NCBI RefSeq assembly: GCF_014652395.1
Contig: NZ_BMYS01000004.1
Coordinates: 47,226 to 111,225, forward strand
From: Advenella faeciporci
GTDB taxonomy: Bacteria > Pseudomonadota > Gammaproteobacteria > Burkholderiales > Burkholderiaceae_B
Length of the DNA: 64,000 nucleotides
Direction of reading: 5' to 3'
How positions within the stretch are numbered: position 1 is the stretch's first letter; each line of letters opens with the position of its first letter. Below the pieces are notes generated by a model. It was given only the letters and a program-made list of their open reading frames with translations. It was not told the origin of the DNA and searched no databases. A program made the position numbers and the translations under genes. Shown here in pieces: positions 19,958 to 29,362 of the stretch.

Positions 19958-20947
19958 ATGGCCATCCATAAGAACAATAACCTGCCGCTGGTATCCGTCC
20001 AGGCACTGAAAAAACATTTTCCCATCAATAAGCATCAGACCGTCAAGGCCCTGAATGGTATTTCATTTAATATCCATAAAGGGGAAACTTTCGGCCTGGT
20101 GGGAGAATCCGGTTGCGGCAAATCCACGGTGGGCCGCACCATCATGGGCCTGTACCTGCCCACAGCGGGCCAGGTCCACATTAATGGCAAAGATATCCAC
20201 CAGACAAGCGTGCAAGAAAACAGAACAAGGCGCCGCCAGGTCCAGATGATCTTCCAGGATCCTTACGCCTCGCTTAACCCACGCGCCACCATTTTTGAAA
20301 TTATTGCCGAGCCGCTGGAAATTCATCAGGTTCATAAAGACAAAAATGCCCTGCGCCAACACGTTTACAAGCTACTTGAAGAAGTGGGGCTGAATCCCTC
20401 TCACGCCCACCGTTACCCGCATGAGTTCTCGGGCGGCCAGCGCCAGCGGGTGGGCATTGCCCGTGCGCTGGCCCTTGAGCCGGAAATCATCATTGCCGAT
20501 GAGCCGATTTCGGCGCTTGATGTATCCATCCAGGCCCAGATTGTGCTGCTGTTGCAACGCCTGCAGCAAGAAAAAAAACTTACTTACCTGTTTATTGCCC
20601 ATGACCTGGCCATGGTGAAATATTTGTCAGACCGGGTAGGCGTCATGTACCTGGGCCAGATGGCTGAAGTGGCCGGCAGCGATGAATTGTATGCCAATCC
20701 CCTGCACCCTTATACCCAGGCATTGCTTTCCGCGATTCCGGTGCCCGACCCCGATCTGGAACAAAAGCGGCAACGTATTTTGCTCAAGGGTGAATTACCC
20801 AGCGCCATCAACCCACCCACCGGCTGTGTGTTCCATACCCGATGCCCGCAGGCACAGGCTGTTTGCCGGCAACAGCCCCCTGTCTGGAAAGAGCATGCGC
20901 CCGGTCATTTTGCCGCCTGCCACTTTATTGCCGAAGGAAATCGTTAA
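19958..20947 (+). CDS. Peptide ABC transporter ATP-binding protein (OppF/DppF type)
   Basis: 329 residues. Walker A GESGCGKST, signature SGGQRQRVGIARALAL, Walker B IIADEPISALDVS, and the C-terminal oligopeptide extension with CVFHTRCPQAQAVCRQQ (four-cysteine type iron-sulfur-like motif of Opp/Dpp ATPases). It is the first gene of a five-gene operon in the unusual order F-B-C-D-A. The next ATG is one base after its stop. No good ribosome-binding site is visible before its ATG. Confidence 0.93.
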   Translation: MAIHKNNNLPLVSVQALKKHFPINKHQTVKALNGISFNIHKGETFGLVGESGCGKSTVGRTIMGLYLPTAGQVHINGKDIHQTSVQENRTRRRQVQMIFQDPYASLNPRATIFEIIAEPLEIHQVHKDKNALRQHVYKLLEEVGLNPSHAHRYPHEFSGGQRQRVGIARALALEPEIIIADEPISALDVSIQAQIVLLLQRLQQEKKLTYLFIAHDLAMVKYLSDRVGVMYLGQMAEVAGSDELYANPLHPYTQALLSAIPVPDPDLEQKRQRILLKGELPSAINPPTGCVFHTRCPQAQAVCRQQPPVWKEHAPGHFAACHFIAEGNR

Positions 20948-20948
20948 C

Positions 20949-21884
20949 ATGAAAAGCTACCTCATCAAACGATTCCTGCTCATGATTGGCACGATTTTCA
21001 CGATCGCTTCACTTACCTTTATCCTGATGCACCTGATTCCGGGCTCCCCCTTTGAACAGGACCGGCAAACCAGTGTCGCCGTGCAAGAGAACCTGCGCGC
21101 CTTCCACCAGCTTGACCAGCCCCTGTACATACAGTACTTCAGCTACCTGAAATCCATTGCCACCTTCAACTTCGGGCCGTCTATTTCCAGTCCCGATACC
21201 ACCGTCAATGAATTGATTGGCCGCGGTTTTCCGGTTTCATTCGAGCTGGGGATGTGGGCCATTGGCATTGCCCTGGTTTCCGGCCTGGTGCTGGGCGTCA
21301 TGGCGGCCTTACACCATAATGGCTTGATTGACCACCTGTGCATGGGCATTGCCGTACTGGGCATTTCCATCCCCAATTTCGTGCTGTCCACCCTGCTGAT
21401 CCAGGAATTTGCCGTCAATCTGGGCTGGTTTCCGGCCGCCACATGGCGTACGCCCATGCATATGGTGTTGCCGGTAACCGCCCTGGCGACCGCCCCCATG
21501 GCCATCATTGCCCGGCTGATTCGCGCCAGCATGCTTGAAACCCTTACACAAGACTACATCAAAATGGCCCGTGCCAAAGGCCTGTCACCCATGCGGGTGG
21601 TTATCCGGCATGCCCTGCGCAATGCGCTCATGCCGGTCGTGACCCTGCTGGGCACCCTGATGGCCTCCATCCTGACCGGTACTTTCGTGATTGAAAAAAT
21701 TTTTGCCATTCCGGGCATGGGGCGCTATTTCATCGACTCCATCAGCACCCGGGACTACCCCGTCATCATGGGCACCACCGTCTTCTACAGTGCCATTCTT
21801 GTTTTCATGCTGTTTTTGGTCGATATGGCGTATTGCCTGCTAGACCCCCGCATACGACTTAACCATCAAGAGGGGCAAGCATGA
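20949..21884 (+). CDS. Peptide ABC transporter permease (OppB/DppB type)
   Basis: 311 residues starting MKSYLIKRFLLMIGTIFT. A longer frame open from 20682 overlaps the ATPase gene and is rejected, because the family starts exactly with this membrane helix. The EAA loop reads DYIKMARAKGLSPMRVVIRH and the C-terminus GTTVFYSAILVFMLFLVDM is typical. GAAGGAAA precedes the start. The stop overlaps the next start (ATGA). Confidence 0.94.
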   Translation: MKSYLIKRFLLMIGTIFTIASLTFILMHLIPGSPFEQDRQTSVAVQENLRAFHQLDQPLYIQYFSYLKSIATFNFGPSISSPDTTVNELIGRGFPVSFELGMWAIGIALVSGLVLGVMAALHHNGLIDHLCMGIAVLGISIPNFVLSTLLIQEFAVNLGWFPAATWRTPMHMVLPVTALATAPMAIIARLIRASMLETLTQDYIKMARAKGLSPMRVVIRHALRNALMPVVTLLGTLMASILTGTFVIEKIFAIPGMGRYFIDSISTRDYPVIMGTTVFYSAILVFMLFLVDMAYCLLDPRIRLNHQEGQA

Positions 21885-22819
21885 AGCAACACGAGCAAGG
21901 CGATTTTCCGCCCGAATGGCTGCAACCGGTCGTCAGGAACGCGGGTGATATCCACGTAACCATTGAGCGCCCTTACGTTTCCTACTGGCAAGATGCCTGG
22001 CAACGCCTGCTGCGCAATAAACTGGCCATGCTCGGGCTGGTGTTTTTGCTGGCCCTGGTCAGCATGGCCATTTTTGCCCCCTTGTTTTCCCCGTATTCGG
22101 CCGCTGCCCAAGACCTGAGAAACCAGAACCTCCCGCCTTCGGCCATGCACTGGTTTGGCACCGATGACCTGGGTCGCGATGTCTTCACCCGCACCTGGCA
22201 AGGTGCCCGGATTTCACTGTTTGTCGGATTCATGGCTGCACTGATTGATTTTGTCATTGGGGTGGCATACGGTGGATATAGCGGCCTGAAAGGCGGCAAA
22301 ACCGATACCGTCATGATGCGTATTGTCGAGATCCTGTATGGCCTGCCCTATTTGCTGATGGTTATCCTTTTAATGGTTGTCATGAAACCCAGCCTGTTCA
22401 CCATTATCATTGCCCTGACCATTACCGGCTGGATCAGCATGGCAAGGATCGTGCGCGGTCAGGTCCTGCAACTTAAAAACCTTGAATTTGTCACGGCCTC
22501 ACAAACCTTCGGTGCCAGCACCGGCCGTATTATCCGCAAAAACCTGCTGCCCAACACCATGGGTCCCATTATTGTGCAAATGACCCTGACCGTACCCAGC
22601 GCGATTTTTGCGGAAGCTTTCCTGAGCTTCCTGGGATTGGGCATCCAGGCCCCCCACGCCAGCTGGGGTGTCATGACCAATGATGCCTTGCCCGTTATTT
22701 TGTCGGGTGACTGGTGGCAATTGTTTTTCCCGGCCCTGTTCATCTCCCTTACCATGTTTGCCTTCAATGTGCTGGGTGATGGCCTGCAAGATGCCCTGGA
22801 CCCAAAACTGAAGAAATAG
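21881..22819 (+). CDS. Peptide ABC transporter permease (OppC/DppC type)
   Basis: 312 residues. The N-terminal cytoplasmic segment contains SYWQDAWQRLLRNKLAMLGL, followed by a helix and the family signature HWFGTDDLGRDVFTRTWQGARISL. The EAA loop is FVTASQTFGASTGRIIRKN, and LSFLGLGIQAPHASWGVM follows. It pairs with the OppB-type permease whose gene overlaps it by four bases, and is followed two bases later by the second ATPase gene. Confidence 0.95.
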   Translation: MKQHEQGDFPPEWLQPVVRNAGDIHVTIERPYVSYWQDAWQRLLRNKLAMLGLVFLLALVSMAIFAPLFSPYSAAAQDLRNQNLPPSAMHWFGTDDLGRDVFTRTWQGARISLFVGFMAALIDFVIGVAYGGYSGLKGGKTDTVMMRIVEILYGLPYLLMVILLMVVMKPSLFTIIIALTITGWISMARIVRGQVLQLKNLEFVTASQTFGASTGRIIRKNLLPNTMGPIIVQMTLTVPSAIFAEAFLSFLGLGIQAPHASWGVMTNDALPVILSGDWWQLFFPALFISLTMFAFNVLGDGLQDALDPKLKK

Positions 22820-22821
22820 CG

Positions 22822-23826
22822 ATGAATACACCTGCCTTGCTTGAAATTCGACATCTTTCAATCCAGTTCCGCACCCATGGCGGACAGATTCATGCCGTAC
22901 GTGACCTGTCGCTCACCGTGCGACCCGGTGAAACCCTGGCCATTGTAGGTGAGTCGGGCTGCGGCAAATCGGTTACCTGCAATGCCATCATGGGGCTGTT
23001 GCCAAAGCACTCCGCCAGGATTACCCAGGGTGAAATCCTGTTTAAGGGACAAAACCTGCTGGATCTGGATGCAAAGGCCATGCGCCAGCTGCAGGGCAAC
23101 CGGATTGCCATGATTTTCCAGGACCCGATGACAGCACTGAACCCCACCCTGACCATTGGGGAACAATTAACCGAAGGCGTTATCAGGCATCAAAACCTGA
23201 CGCCTGATATTGCCAGACAAAAAGCCGAAAAAATGCTTTCCCTGGTGGGTATTGCCAATCCACAGGAAAGGTTGGGCCAGTATCCGCACCAATTGTCGGG
23301 AGGCATGCGCCAGCGCGTGGTCATTGCCATTGCCCTGATGTGTGAACCGGAACTGCTGATTGCCGATGAACCTACCACGGCCCTGGATGTAACCATACAG
23401 GCACAAATCCTGGACCTGTTCAGCCATATCCAGGCCGCCACCGGCATTTCCATCATCCTGATCACCCATGACCTGGGGGTGGTGGCACAAATTGCCAGCC
23501 AGGTAGCCGTCATGTATGCCGGGCAGTGTGTGGAATCGGGCTCCCAACGGGATATTTTCTATCATCCGCAACACCCTTACACCCAGGGTTTGCTGCAATC
23601 TGTCCCGAGACTGGATATGGCGCGCGAAAGCCTGCGTCCGATTCCAGGGCAGCCACCCGATCTGTTTTCACCGCCACCGGCCTGCAGTTTTTACCAGCGA
23701 TGTCCCAAGGCCCTGGTTATTTGCAACAAAGTACCTCCCAAACTCACTACAATCAGTCACACTCAACAAAGCCTGTGCTGGTTGCAAGACTTACGCACCC
23801 GTAGTAATTTATCCGCCTGCCTGTAA
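22822..23826 (+). CDS. Peptide ABC transporter ATP-binding protein (OppD/DppD type)
   Basis: 334 residues. Walker A GESGCGKSV, signature SGGMRQRVVIAIALM, Walker B LIADEPTTALDVT and the C-terminal PPACSFYQRCPKALVIC motif. It is expected to form the ATPase heterodimer with the OppF-type protein. The operon continues 40 bases later with the solute-binding protein. Confidence 0.94.
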   Translation: MNTPALLEIRHLSIQFRTHGGQIHAVRDLSLTVRPGETLAIVGESGCGKSVTCNAIMGLLPKHSARITQGEILFKGQNLLDLDAKAMRQLQGNRIAMIFQDPMTALNPTLTIGEQLTEGVIRHQNLTPDIARQKAEKMLSLVGIANPQERLGQYPHQLSGGMRQRVVIAIALMCEPELLIADEPTTALDVTIQAQILDLFSHIQAATGISIILITHDLGVVAQIASQVAVMYAGQCVESGSQRDIFYHPQHPYTQGLLQSVPRLDMARESLRPIPGQPPDLFSPPPACSFYQRCPKALVICNKVPPKLTTISHTQQSLCWLQDLRTRSNLSACL

Positions 23827-23866
23827 AACAGGCAATCATGCAACTGCTTACCGAAGGATATTCTCC

Positions 23867-25444
23867 ATGAAACAAAAACTGTTGGCTGCCTGTCTTGTAA
23901 CCGTTTTGGCGACCACCCTGTCTGGTCCCGCTTTGGCTGAAAAAGTGCTGCGCCTGAACAACACCGAAGAGCCCACCTCGCTGCATCCAGCCGCCGGTTT
24001 CAACCTGATTTCATGGGAACCCCTCAACAACCTGGTTGAGGGCCTGGTCAGGCTGGATGGGCAGCATCTGGCTGCCCCGGCCGCCGCCGAAAGCTGGCTG
24101 ATTTCCGAAGATGGCAAAACCTACACCTTCAAGCTGCGTGCCAACGCCAAGTGGTCCAATGGCGACCCGTTAACTGCCCATGACTTTGTCTATGGATGGA
24201 CACACATGCTGGCTCCGGAAACGGCCTCGCCGGCCGCTTTTCTGGCTTACCCCATTGCCGGCGCCAAAGCCTTCAACGAAGGCAAAGGCCAGGATCTGGG
24301 CATCAAGGCACTGGATGAGCACACCCTGGAAATCACGCTGGAAGCGCCCAACGTGTCATTCCTTAATGTCATTACCAATCCCAACTTTGCACCGCTTAAC
24401 CAGAAAGTGGCCAAATCCAACCCCAAATGGCATGCCGAAGCCAACACTTATGTCAGCAATGGGCCTTTTTTATTAAAAAACTGGGAGCATGCGCAAAGCA
24501 TGCGTTTTGAAAAGAACCCGCATTACTGGGATGCCGGCAGTGTGCAAATTGATGCCGTGGATTTTGCCATGGTCAATGACCCGAACACCTCGTATCAGAT
24601 GTATCGCACCGGCGAACTTGATCTGACTCCCTCGCCCCTGCCGTCTGCCCTGTATGATAAAGTCAAAGACCATAAAGACTTCAGGAATGTACCGCAGGCA
24701 GGTGGTTATTTCTTCCGTTTCAATACCCGAATGCCTCCTTTCCAGAATGCGGATATCCGCAAGGCGTTTGCCTTGGCCATCAACCAGGAAGACATTGTGA
24801 AATATGTCACCAAGCAGGGACGCCAGGCCGCTTACGGTTTTGTGGCGCCCGGTTTTACCGGCCCCAATGGCAAAGATTTCCGTGAAGAAAACGGCCATTT
24901 GCTAAGCACCAGCCCGGAAGCCGCCAAACAGCACCTTGCCAAGGGTATGGCCGATGAAAACTACAGCACCTTGCCCACGGTAACGCTTAGCTATATCAAC
25001 AATCCCGGCGACCGGAAAATTGCCGAAGCCATGCAAAACATGTACCGGGAAATCCTGGGGGTGGATATCCAGCTGCAAAGCATTGAAAGCAAGGTTTTTT
25101 ATGCCAAGCAACGCGGGCTTGAACTGCAATTTTCACGCAGTTCTTTCGTTAATGATTATGCCGACCCTTACAACTCGCTGGAAAGTTTCCTGGGCAACTC
25201 GTCCATGAACCGTACCGGTTGGACAAACCCTGAATACGACAGGCTGGTTGGCCAGGCCAACACCGAACCGGATGCCCAAAAACGCTGGAACCTGCTTTTA
25301 CAGGCTGAAAAGATACTGTTTGACGATATGCCCATTTTCCCGCTTTTTTTCTATAATCAAATTTATCTGCAAAAAGAAAACATCAGTGGAATACTGCGTC
25401 ACCCCGTTGGCTATATCGATTTGAAATACACCCAGATTAAATAA
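23867..25444 (+). CDS. Peptide ABC transporter substrate-binding protein (OppA family)
   Basis: 525 residues from ATG 23867; the frame is open further upstream to 23516 but that part overlaps the ATPase gene. GAAGGA lies about eight bases before this ATG and the protein then starts with a signal peptide (KQKLLAACLVTVLATTLSG, cut after ALA). Family segments include LRLNNTEEPTSLHPA, ADENYSTLPTVTLSY and NTSYQMYRTGELD. It is the only binding protein in the operon and is last, so ligand delivery to this importer is its role; peptide length preference is unknown. Confidence 0.94.
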   Translation: MKQKLLAACLVTVLATTLSGPALAEKVLRLNNTEEPTSLHPAAGFNLISWEPLNNLVEGLVRLDGQHLAAPAAAESWLISEDGKTYTFKLRANAKWSNGDPLTAHDFVYGWTHMLAPETASPAAFLAYPIAGAKAFNEGKGQDLGIKALDEHTLEITLEAPNVSFLNVITNPNFAPLNQKVAKSNPKWHAEANTYVSNGPFLLKNWEHAQSMRFEKNPHYWDAGSVQIDAVDFAMVNDPNTSYQMYRTGELDLTPSPLPSALYDKVKDHKDFRNVPQAGGYFFRFNTRMPPFQNADIRKAFALAINQEDIVKYVTKQGRQAAYGFVAPGFTGPNGKDFREENGHLLSTSPEAAKQHLAKGMADENYSTLPTVTLSYINNPGDRKIAEAMQNMYREILGVDIQLQSIESKVFYAKQRGLELQFSRSSFVNDYADPYNSLESFLGNSSMNRTGWTNPEYDRLVGQANTEPDAQKRWNLLLQAEKILFDDMPIFPLFFYNQIYLQKENISGILRHPVGYIDLKYTQIK

Positions 25445-25459
25445 AAGTAAGGAATACTC

Positions 25460-25948
25460 ATGATCGACCTCATTATTGCCGATTTGGAAAACCCTGCTCA
25501 TGCTGCGGCAATATTAACTGTCTTGAATGATTACGCTTCCGACCCCGCAGGTGGTGGGCAGGAGTTATCAGCCCATGTACAGAAAAACCTGATTGCCTCC
25601 CTGAAAAAACGCAGCAACATCTACACGATTCTGGCCTTCCGCCAGCAACAGCCAGTCGGGATAGCCTTATGCATGGAAGGTTTCTCTACTTTTGCCTGCA
25701 AGCCCCTTCTTAATATCCACGATTTTGCGGTATTAAGGCCCTACCGTGGCCAGGGTATTGGCAAACTCATGCTTGGCCGGGTCAAACAACTGGCCAAAAA
25801 CCTGGGTTGCTGCAAAATCACCCTCGAAGTCCTTGAAGGCAACACGGTGGCACGTCATCTATACGAAGAAGAGGGATTCCTGGACAGCCACCTCAATCCT
25901 TCCATGGGAAAAGCACTGTTCATGCAATTTCCCATGGAAACGGAATAA
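25460..25948 (+). CDS. GNAT family N-acetyltransferase
   Basis: 162 residues. The acetyl-CoA motif A is DFAVLRPYRGQGIGKLMLGR near residue 90, followed by KITLEVLEGNTVARHLYEEEGF, the usual motif B. AAGGA lies six bases before the ATG, and the gene begins 15 bases after the peptide-binding protein, so it may be read through from the opp operon. The acceptor substrate is unknown. Confidence 0.9.
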   Translation: MIDLIIADLENPAHAAAILTVLNDYASDPAGGGQELSAHVQKNLIASLKKRSNIYTILAFRQQQPVGIALCMEGFSTFACKPLLNIHDFAVLRPYRGQGIGKLMLGRVKQLAKNLGCCKITLEVLEGNTVARHLYEEEGFLDSHLNPSMGKALFMQFPMETE

Positions 25949-26110
25949 TCTGCCTAATTGGCCACACCCTGGCCATGCTTGTTTTTTCAACAGGTTTCCA
26001 AAAGGCCTAATAGCCAACTATAGAAACATCTGTTGCTTACAATAACAACCCAACCTCCTTGCATTTGAGATGATGAGCTTGACATGGTTTTACATTGCAA
26101 GGAGTGAGTG

Positions 26111-26449
26111 ATGAACATCAAAAGCCAAAGCCGCATTATCCTGATTGGCCTGTTCAGCCTGGCTATTACCGGATGTGCCGGATATGACCGTTATGGCTAC
26201 AACGGTAACCAACGCACAACCGCCACTGTGGGTGGTGCAGCATTGGGTGGTTTGGCGGGTGCCGTTGTTTCCGAAGGGGATCCTTTTGTTACTGTGGGTG
26301 GTGCAGCCCTTGGGGGCCTGATTGGCAACCAGCTTTACCGGGATGATGACCGCTCATACCGCCGTAGCCGCGATCGCGATGACAGATACTACCGGCGCAC
26401 ATACGATAATAACCGCCGATACAGGGACAATCGCCGTTACTGGGATTAG
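26111..26449 (+). CDS. Glycine-zipper lipoprotein, Arg/Tyr/Asp-rich tail
   Basis: 112 residues from ATG 26111, preceded by AAGGAG at six bases. Signal ends at lipobox ITGCAG, so the Cys near residue 21 would be lipidated. Two near-identical glycine-rich segments (VGGAALGGLAGAVVSEGDPF, then VGGAALGGLIGNQLY) form a glycine zipper like that of outer-membrane 17-kDa-antigen/SlyB relatives. The last 45 residues are a low-complexity RRSRDRDDRYYRR-type tail. Structural role in the envelope is likely; no specific function is known. Confidence 0.8.
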   Translation: MNIKSQSRIILIGLFSLAITGCAGYDRYGYNGNQRTTATVGGAALGGLAGAVVSEGDPFVTVGGAALGGLIGNQLYRDDDRSYRRSRDRDDRYYRRTYDNNRRYRDNRRYWD

Positions 26450-26561
26450 TCTTCCGGTTTAACGATGATGCCAGACAAGCTGTTATGGACTGAAAACGCC
26501 TTGGTACCTGGAGAATCCCCTGCACCAGGGCGTGTCATATCATGGTAATGGATTATCGCTT

Positions 26562-26768
26562 TCAAACCACATCATAGCCGGCGTCTTCAATGGCTTGCCT
26601 GATTTGTGCCGGGCTGACCTGGCCATTGGTGCTGACTTTCACCTTTTTTTCTTCAAGACTGACCTGTGCAGCCTCTACACCATTTATTTCCTCCAGGGCT
26701 TTCTTGACATGCGCAACACAATTGCCGCAAGTCATGCCATCCACCTTAAACTCCAATTCTTTTTCCAT
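26562..26768 (-). CDS. copZ: Heavy-metal-associated domain protein (CopZ-like copper chaperone)
   Basis: 68 residues, a single ferredoxin-like HMA domain. The metal-binding loop is DGMTCGNCVAHVKKAL (CxxC at residues 14 and 17) and the C-terminus IRQAIEDAGYDVV is typical. It would carry Cu(I) in the cytoplasm. AGGA precedes the ATG by seven bases. No copper ATPase or CueR regulator is in the window, so its partner must lie elsewhere. Confidence 0.92.
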   Translation of the reverse strand: MEKELEFKVDGMTCGNCVAHVKKALEEINGVEAAQVSLEEKKVKVSTNGQVSPAQIRQAIEDAGYDVV

Positions 26769-26948
26769 GGTAGGTTCCTATTGCTTAAACAAGGTTGAAA
26801 ATACACGCCTATCTTAAACCTTCTCATAATGGTAATGTCAAGACAGGTATGGTGAAAATCCCATCCAGCCCCCAAACAGTTGCCTGATCACACAATTACC
26901 ATCTGCCGGCACCATCCATTCACACAATACCAAAACCGTTATCCGCGA

Positions 26949-27695
26949 TTAACTGCCGTGCATTATCCTGGCCACCCGGTTTTCATGCAGGCCATCCATT
27001 TCACCGGGCAGGATTATGCGGCCATCCAGTGCCGTGACCCCCCGATAACCCACCGAATAGGTGCAAAAACCCATGCGCACATAATGGGCGCTGTAATCGT
27101 AATTATCATGATGATGGCCATGAAAATGCGTGTGTACACCCAAATGGCGGGCCAGGTGATCCAGCACCTGAAAGCCGAAACGGTTACACGAGGGCGCCTC
27201 ATGGGTCACCAGCACATCGGCATTTTCTTTTAACAAAGCCTCGTACTCAGATGGAAAAATCGTGCTACGATGCCGCAAGTTCACGCCATTTCGCCAGCCG
27301 GCCCGAAAGCCGCCCCGGGCAATAAACTCTTCGGGAGAATAAAAATTCCAGCCGGATTTGGCCGGATCCCAGATTTTTCCGCGAAAAACACCACCCAGGC
27401 CGGCAATCCGCACACCCGCCACCTCACACACCCGGCCGCTTAAATTACGGTGTTTCAATTCGGACAGAAACAGGTTGTCGTATTGCTGTTCGGTATCGGT
27501 ATCGTGATTGCCGTGAATCCACCAAACTTCAGTCAGATTGATAATATCGGCCAATTGCTCATGAAACGGATACGGTGTTTGTATATCTCCCAGAAACACA
27601 ATGGCCTGCGGCCTGATTTGCCTGACAATATCAGCGCAATGATCAAAGCCGCCATGCGTATCTCCAAAGAAAAGAATTTTATTGTCTGTATCCAT
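26949..27695 (-). CDS. Calcineurin-like metallophosphoesterase
   Basis: 248 residues. All five metal-binding blocks are present: FFGDTHGG near residue 10, FLGDIQ, WWIHGNHDTD, VLVTHEAPS and HFHGHHHDNYD. There is no signal peptide, so it is cytoplasmic. An unusual EQQYDNLFLSELKHRNLSGR insert follows the GNHD block. The substrate (phosphodiester, nucleotide or phosphoprotein) is unknown. It is transcribed alone and divergent from the betaine operon across a long AT-rich spacer. Confidence 0.9.
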   Translation of the reverse strand: MDTDNKILFFGDTHGGFDHCADIVRQIRPQAIVFLGDIQTPYPFHEQLADIINLTEVWWIHGNHDTDTEQQYDNLFLSELKHRNLSGRVCEVAGVRIAGLGGVFRGKIWDPAKSGWNFYSPEEFIARGGFRAGWRNGVNLRHRSTIFPSEYEALLKENADVLVTHEAPSCNRFGFQVLDHLARHLGVHTHFHGHHHDNYDYSAHYVRMGFCTYSVGYRGVTALDGRIILPGEMDGLHENRVARIMHGS

Positions 27696-28251
27696 AAAAA
27701 TTTATTTGGCGTCTGTTTCGTTGAGAAAACCATGAACCTGGCCCTTCTCTTCCTCCTGAACCTAATCATAGCTTAATTTGGCATTTTGTTAAGACCAATC
27801 CTGCTACAAATTGCCAGACACGAATCAAGCCTTCATTTCATTTGGCTGGCATAAACGGTGCCACCCACAACAGCAACTGATAAACCATTATAAAAACCAA
27901 CAAAAAAACATCCCAACATAAAAAACATCACCTTTTTGTTAAAAAAAACCGTAAAACAAAATAATTTTAAACATTAAACAATTATTTATTTACAAATTAA
28001 ATAAAACAAATAAAATGGAAATACTTGATAAATATGATTATTTTTGTTAAACTAGAAGTCTTAACAAAAATTTATATATTCAAATTGTGTTCATCATGTA
28101 ATAAACATGATTTAACCTGTCAATGGGTAAATTTATTTCACCCTTCAATTAATGTTGGTATGTATCGACGGCAGCGCCGTTTTCCGCACACCCTCTTTGG
28201 CAAGCACAGTTATTTTTCAGTAACCTGCGAAACTTAAGGAGGCTTAGCGCC
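27696..28251. promoter_or_regulatory. Long AT-rich spacer upstream of proXWV
   Basis: 555 bases without a supported gene. 27880-28080 is extremely A/T rich. Two palindromes stand out: TTTTTGTTAA (28041-28050) / TTAACAAAAA (28061-28070), and ATCATGT (28093-28099) / ACATGAT (28105-28111). These are candidate operator sites for an osmotic or betaine-responsive regulator, which is inference. A strong AAGGAGG lies nine bases before the proX ATG. The length of the leader suggests promoters well upstream of the gene. Confidence 0.5.
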
Positions 28252-29259
28252 ATGCTTAAACCTACTAAACTCATCTCGGCAACCATTTTTTCCATGGCTA
28301 CCCTGGGCCTGGCCCAATCTGCCCAGGCTGCTGACACCCCTCAATGTGAAGTTAACCGCCCCATCAATATTGGTGGAATGACCTGGGAATCCAATCTTAT
28401 TCTGGCAGAACTTGAAAGCTATATCCTGCAAAAAGGTTATGGTTGCAAAACCGATATCCTGCCAACAGAAACACTGTCAGCCATCGCTGCACTGGAACGC
28501 GGCGATCTCGACATCAAACCCGAAATCTGGCTTAACAGCGAACGCGACCCCTGGGAAAAAGCCGTCGCCACCGGTAAAGTCAAAGCCATCGGCTCACTTT
28601 TCACAGGCGGTGAAGCCTGGTACATACCCAAATACACGGCAGAAAAATACCCTGACATCAAAACCCCTGCCGACCTGCTGAAATACAAAGACAAATTCAA
28701 AGACCCCGAAGATCCATCCAAAGGCCGTATCTTTGGCTGCCCGGCCGGCTGGAGCTGCGAAGTGGTCACCAATAACCTGCATAAAGCCCTCAAGCTGCAA
28801 GACGATTTCAACATGTATTCACCCGGCACCGGCGCAGCACAAAAAGCCGCCCTCATGTCGGCCTACAAGCGCAAACAGGATATCGCCTTTTACTACTGGT
28901 ATCCAACACCACTGGTTGGCTCACTTGAGCTGGTAGAACTTGAACTGCCCGAACACGATGAAAAAACATTTGCCTGTTTAACTGCCATCGATTGTGAAAA
29001 TCCACAACCTTCTGCCTATCCAACCACACCTGTTTATACTGGCATTAACGTTGAATTTTCCAAACAGGCTCCTAAACTGGCCGAGTTTCTAACTAAAATA
29101 ACCCTGCCCGTTGACGTCCTTGATGCCGCTTTGGCGCGTATGGAAGAAACCGGTGATGAAGCCAGTGACATCGCCACATGGATCCTGAAAAGCCATGCCA
29201 ACACATGGACCCAATGGGTTCCTGAAGACGTCGCAAAACGTGTCCAGGCTTCACTGTAA
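28252..29259 (+). CDS. proX: Glycine betaine ABC transporter, periplasmic binding protein
   Basis: 335 residues. Signal peptide ends at AQAAD near residue 26. The mature part matches ProX/OpuAC type-2 binding proteins: INIGGMTWESNLILAELE, the YGCKTDILP segment, LERGDLDIKPEIWLNS and IAFYYWYPTPLVGS. Several Cys (near residues 33, 64, 162 and 168) suggest disulfides. It binds glycine betaine or a similar quaternary amine for osmoprotection or catabolism. It precedes proW and proV rather than following them as in E. coli, with a palindrome in the gap. Confidence 0.93.
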   Translation: MLKPTKLISATIFSMATLGLAQSAQAADTPQCEVNRPINIGGMTWESNLILAELESYILQKGYGCKTDILPTETLSAIAALERGDLDIKPEIWLNSERDPWEKAVATGKVKAIGSLFTGGEAWYIPKYTAEKYPDIKTPADLLKYKDKFKDPEDPSKGRIFGCPAGWSCEVVTNNLHKALKLQDDFNMYSPGTGAAQKAALMSAYKRKQDIAFYYWYPTPLVGSLELVELELPEHDEKTFACLTAIDCENPQPSAYPTTPVYTGINVEFSKQAPKLAEFLTKITLPVDVLDAALARMEETGDEASDIATWILKSHANTWTQWVPEDVAKRVQASL

Positions 29260-29287
29260 TATAAACCCGTCACAACAATAAAAACAT

Positions 29288-29335
29288 GAGCTTGCTCCGG
29301 CCCTTTCCTGTACAGGACAAGGCCGGAGCAAGCTC
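29288..29335. terminator. 48-base near-perfect palindrome between proX and proW
   Basis: Perfect 15-bp arms (29288-29302, starting GAGCTTGCTCC; 29321-29335) enclose a second palindrome TCCTGTACAGGA, giving a nearly continuous 24-bp stem with two mismatches. No T-tract follows, so it is probably not a full terminator. It may partially terminate transcription or protect the 3' end of the proX message so that the binding protein is made in excess, as is common for hairpins after the first gene of ABC operons. Confidence 0.75.
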
Positions 29336-29362
29336 CATCATTAATTAAAAAACGGATCTTAT

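Noticed and set aside
23516-23866. Upstream extension of the peptide-binding protein frame
   Set aside because: It is out-of-frame translation of the ATPase gene; the signal peptide begins at 23867.
28021-28250. Small reading frame (70 codons) in the proX leader
   Set aside because: AT-rich, no ribosome-binding site, no similarity recognised; better explained as untranslated leader.
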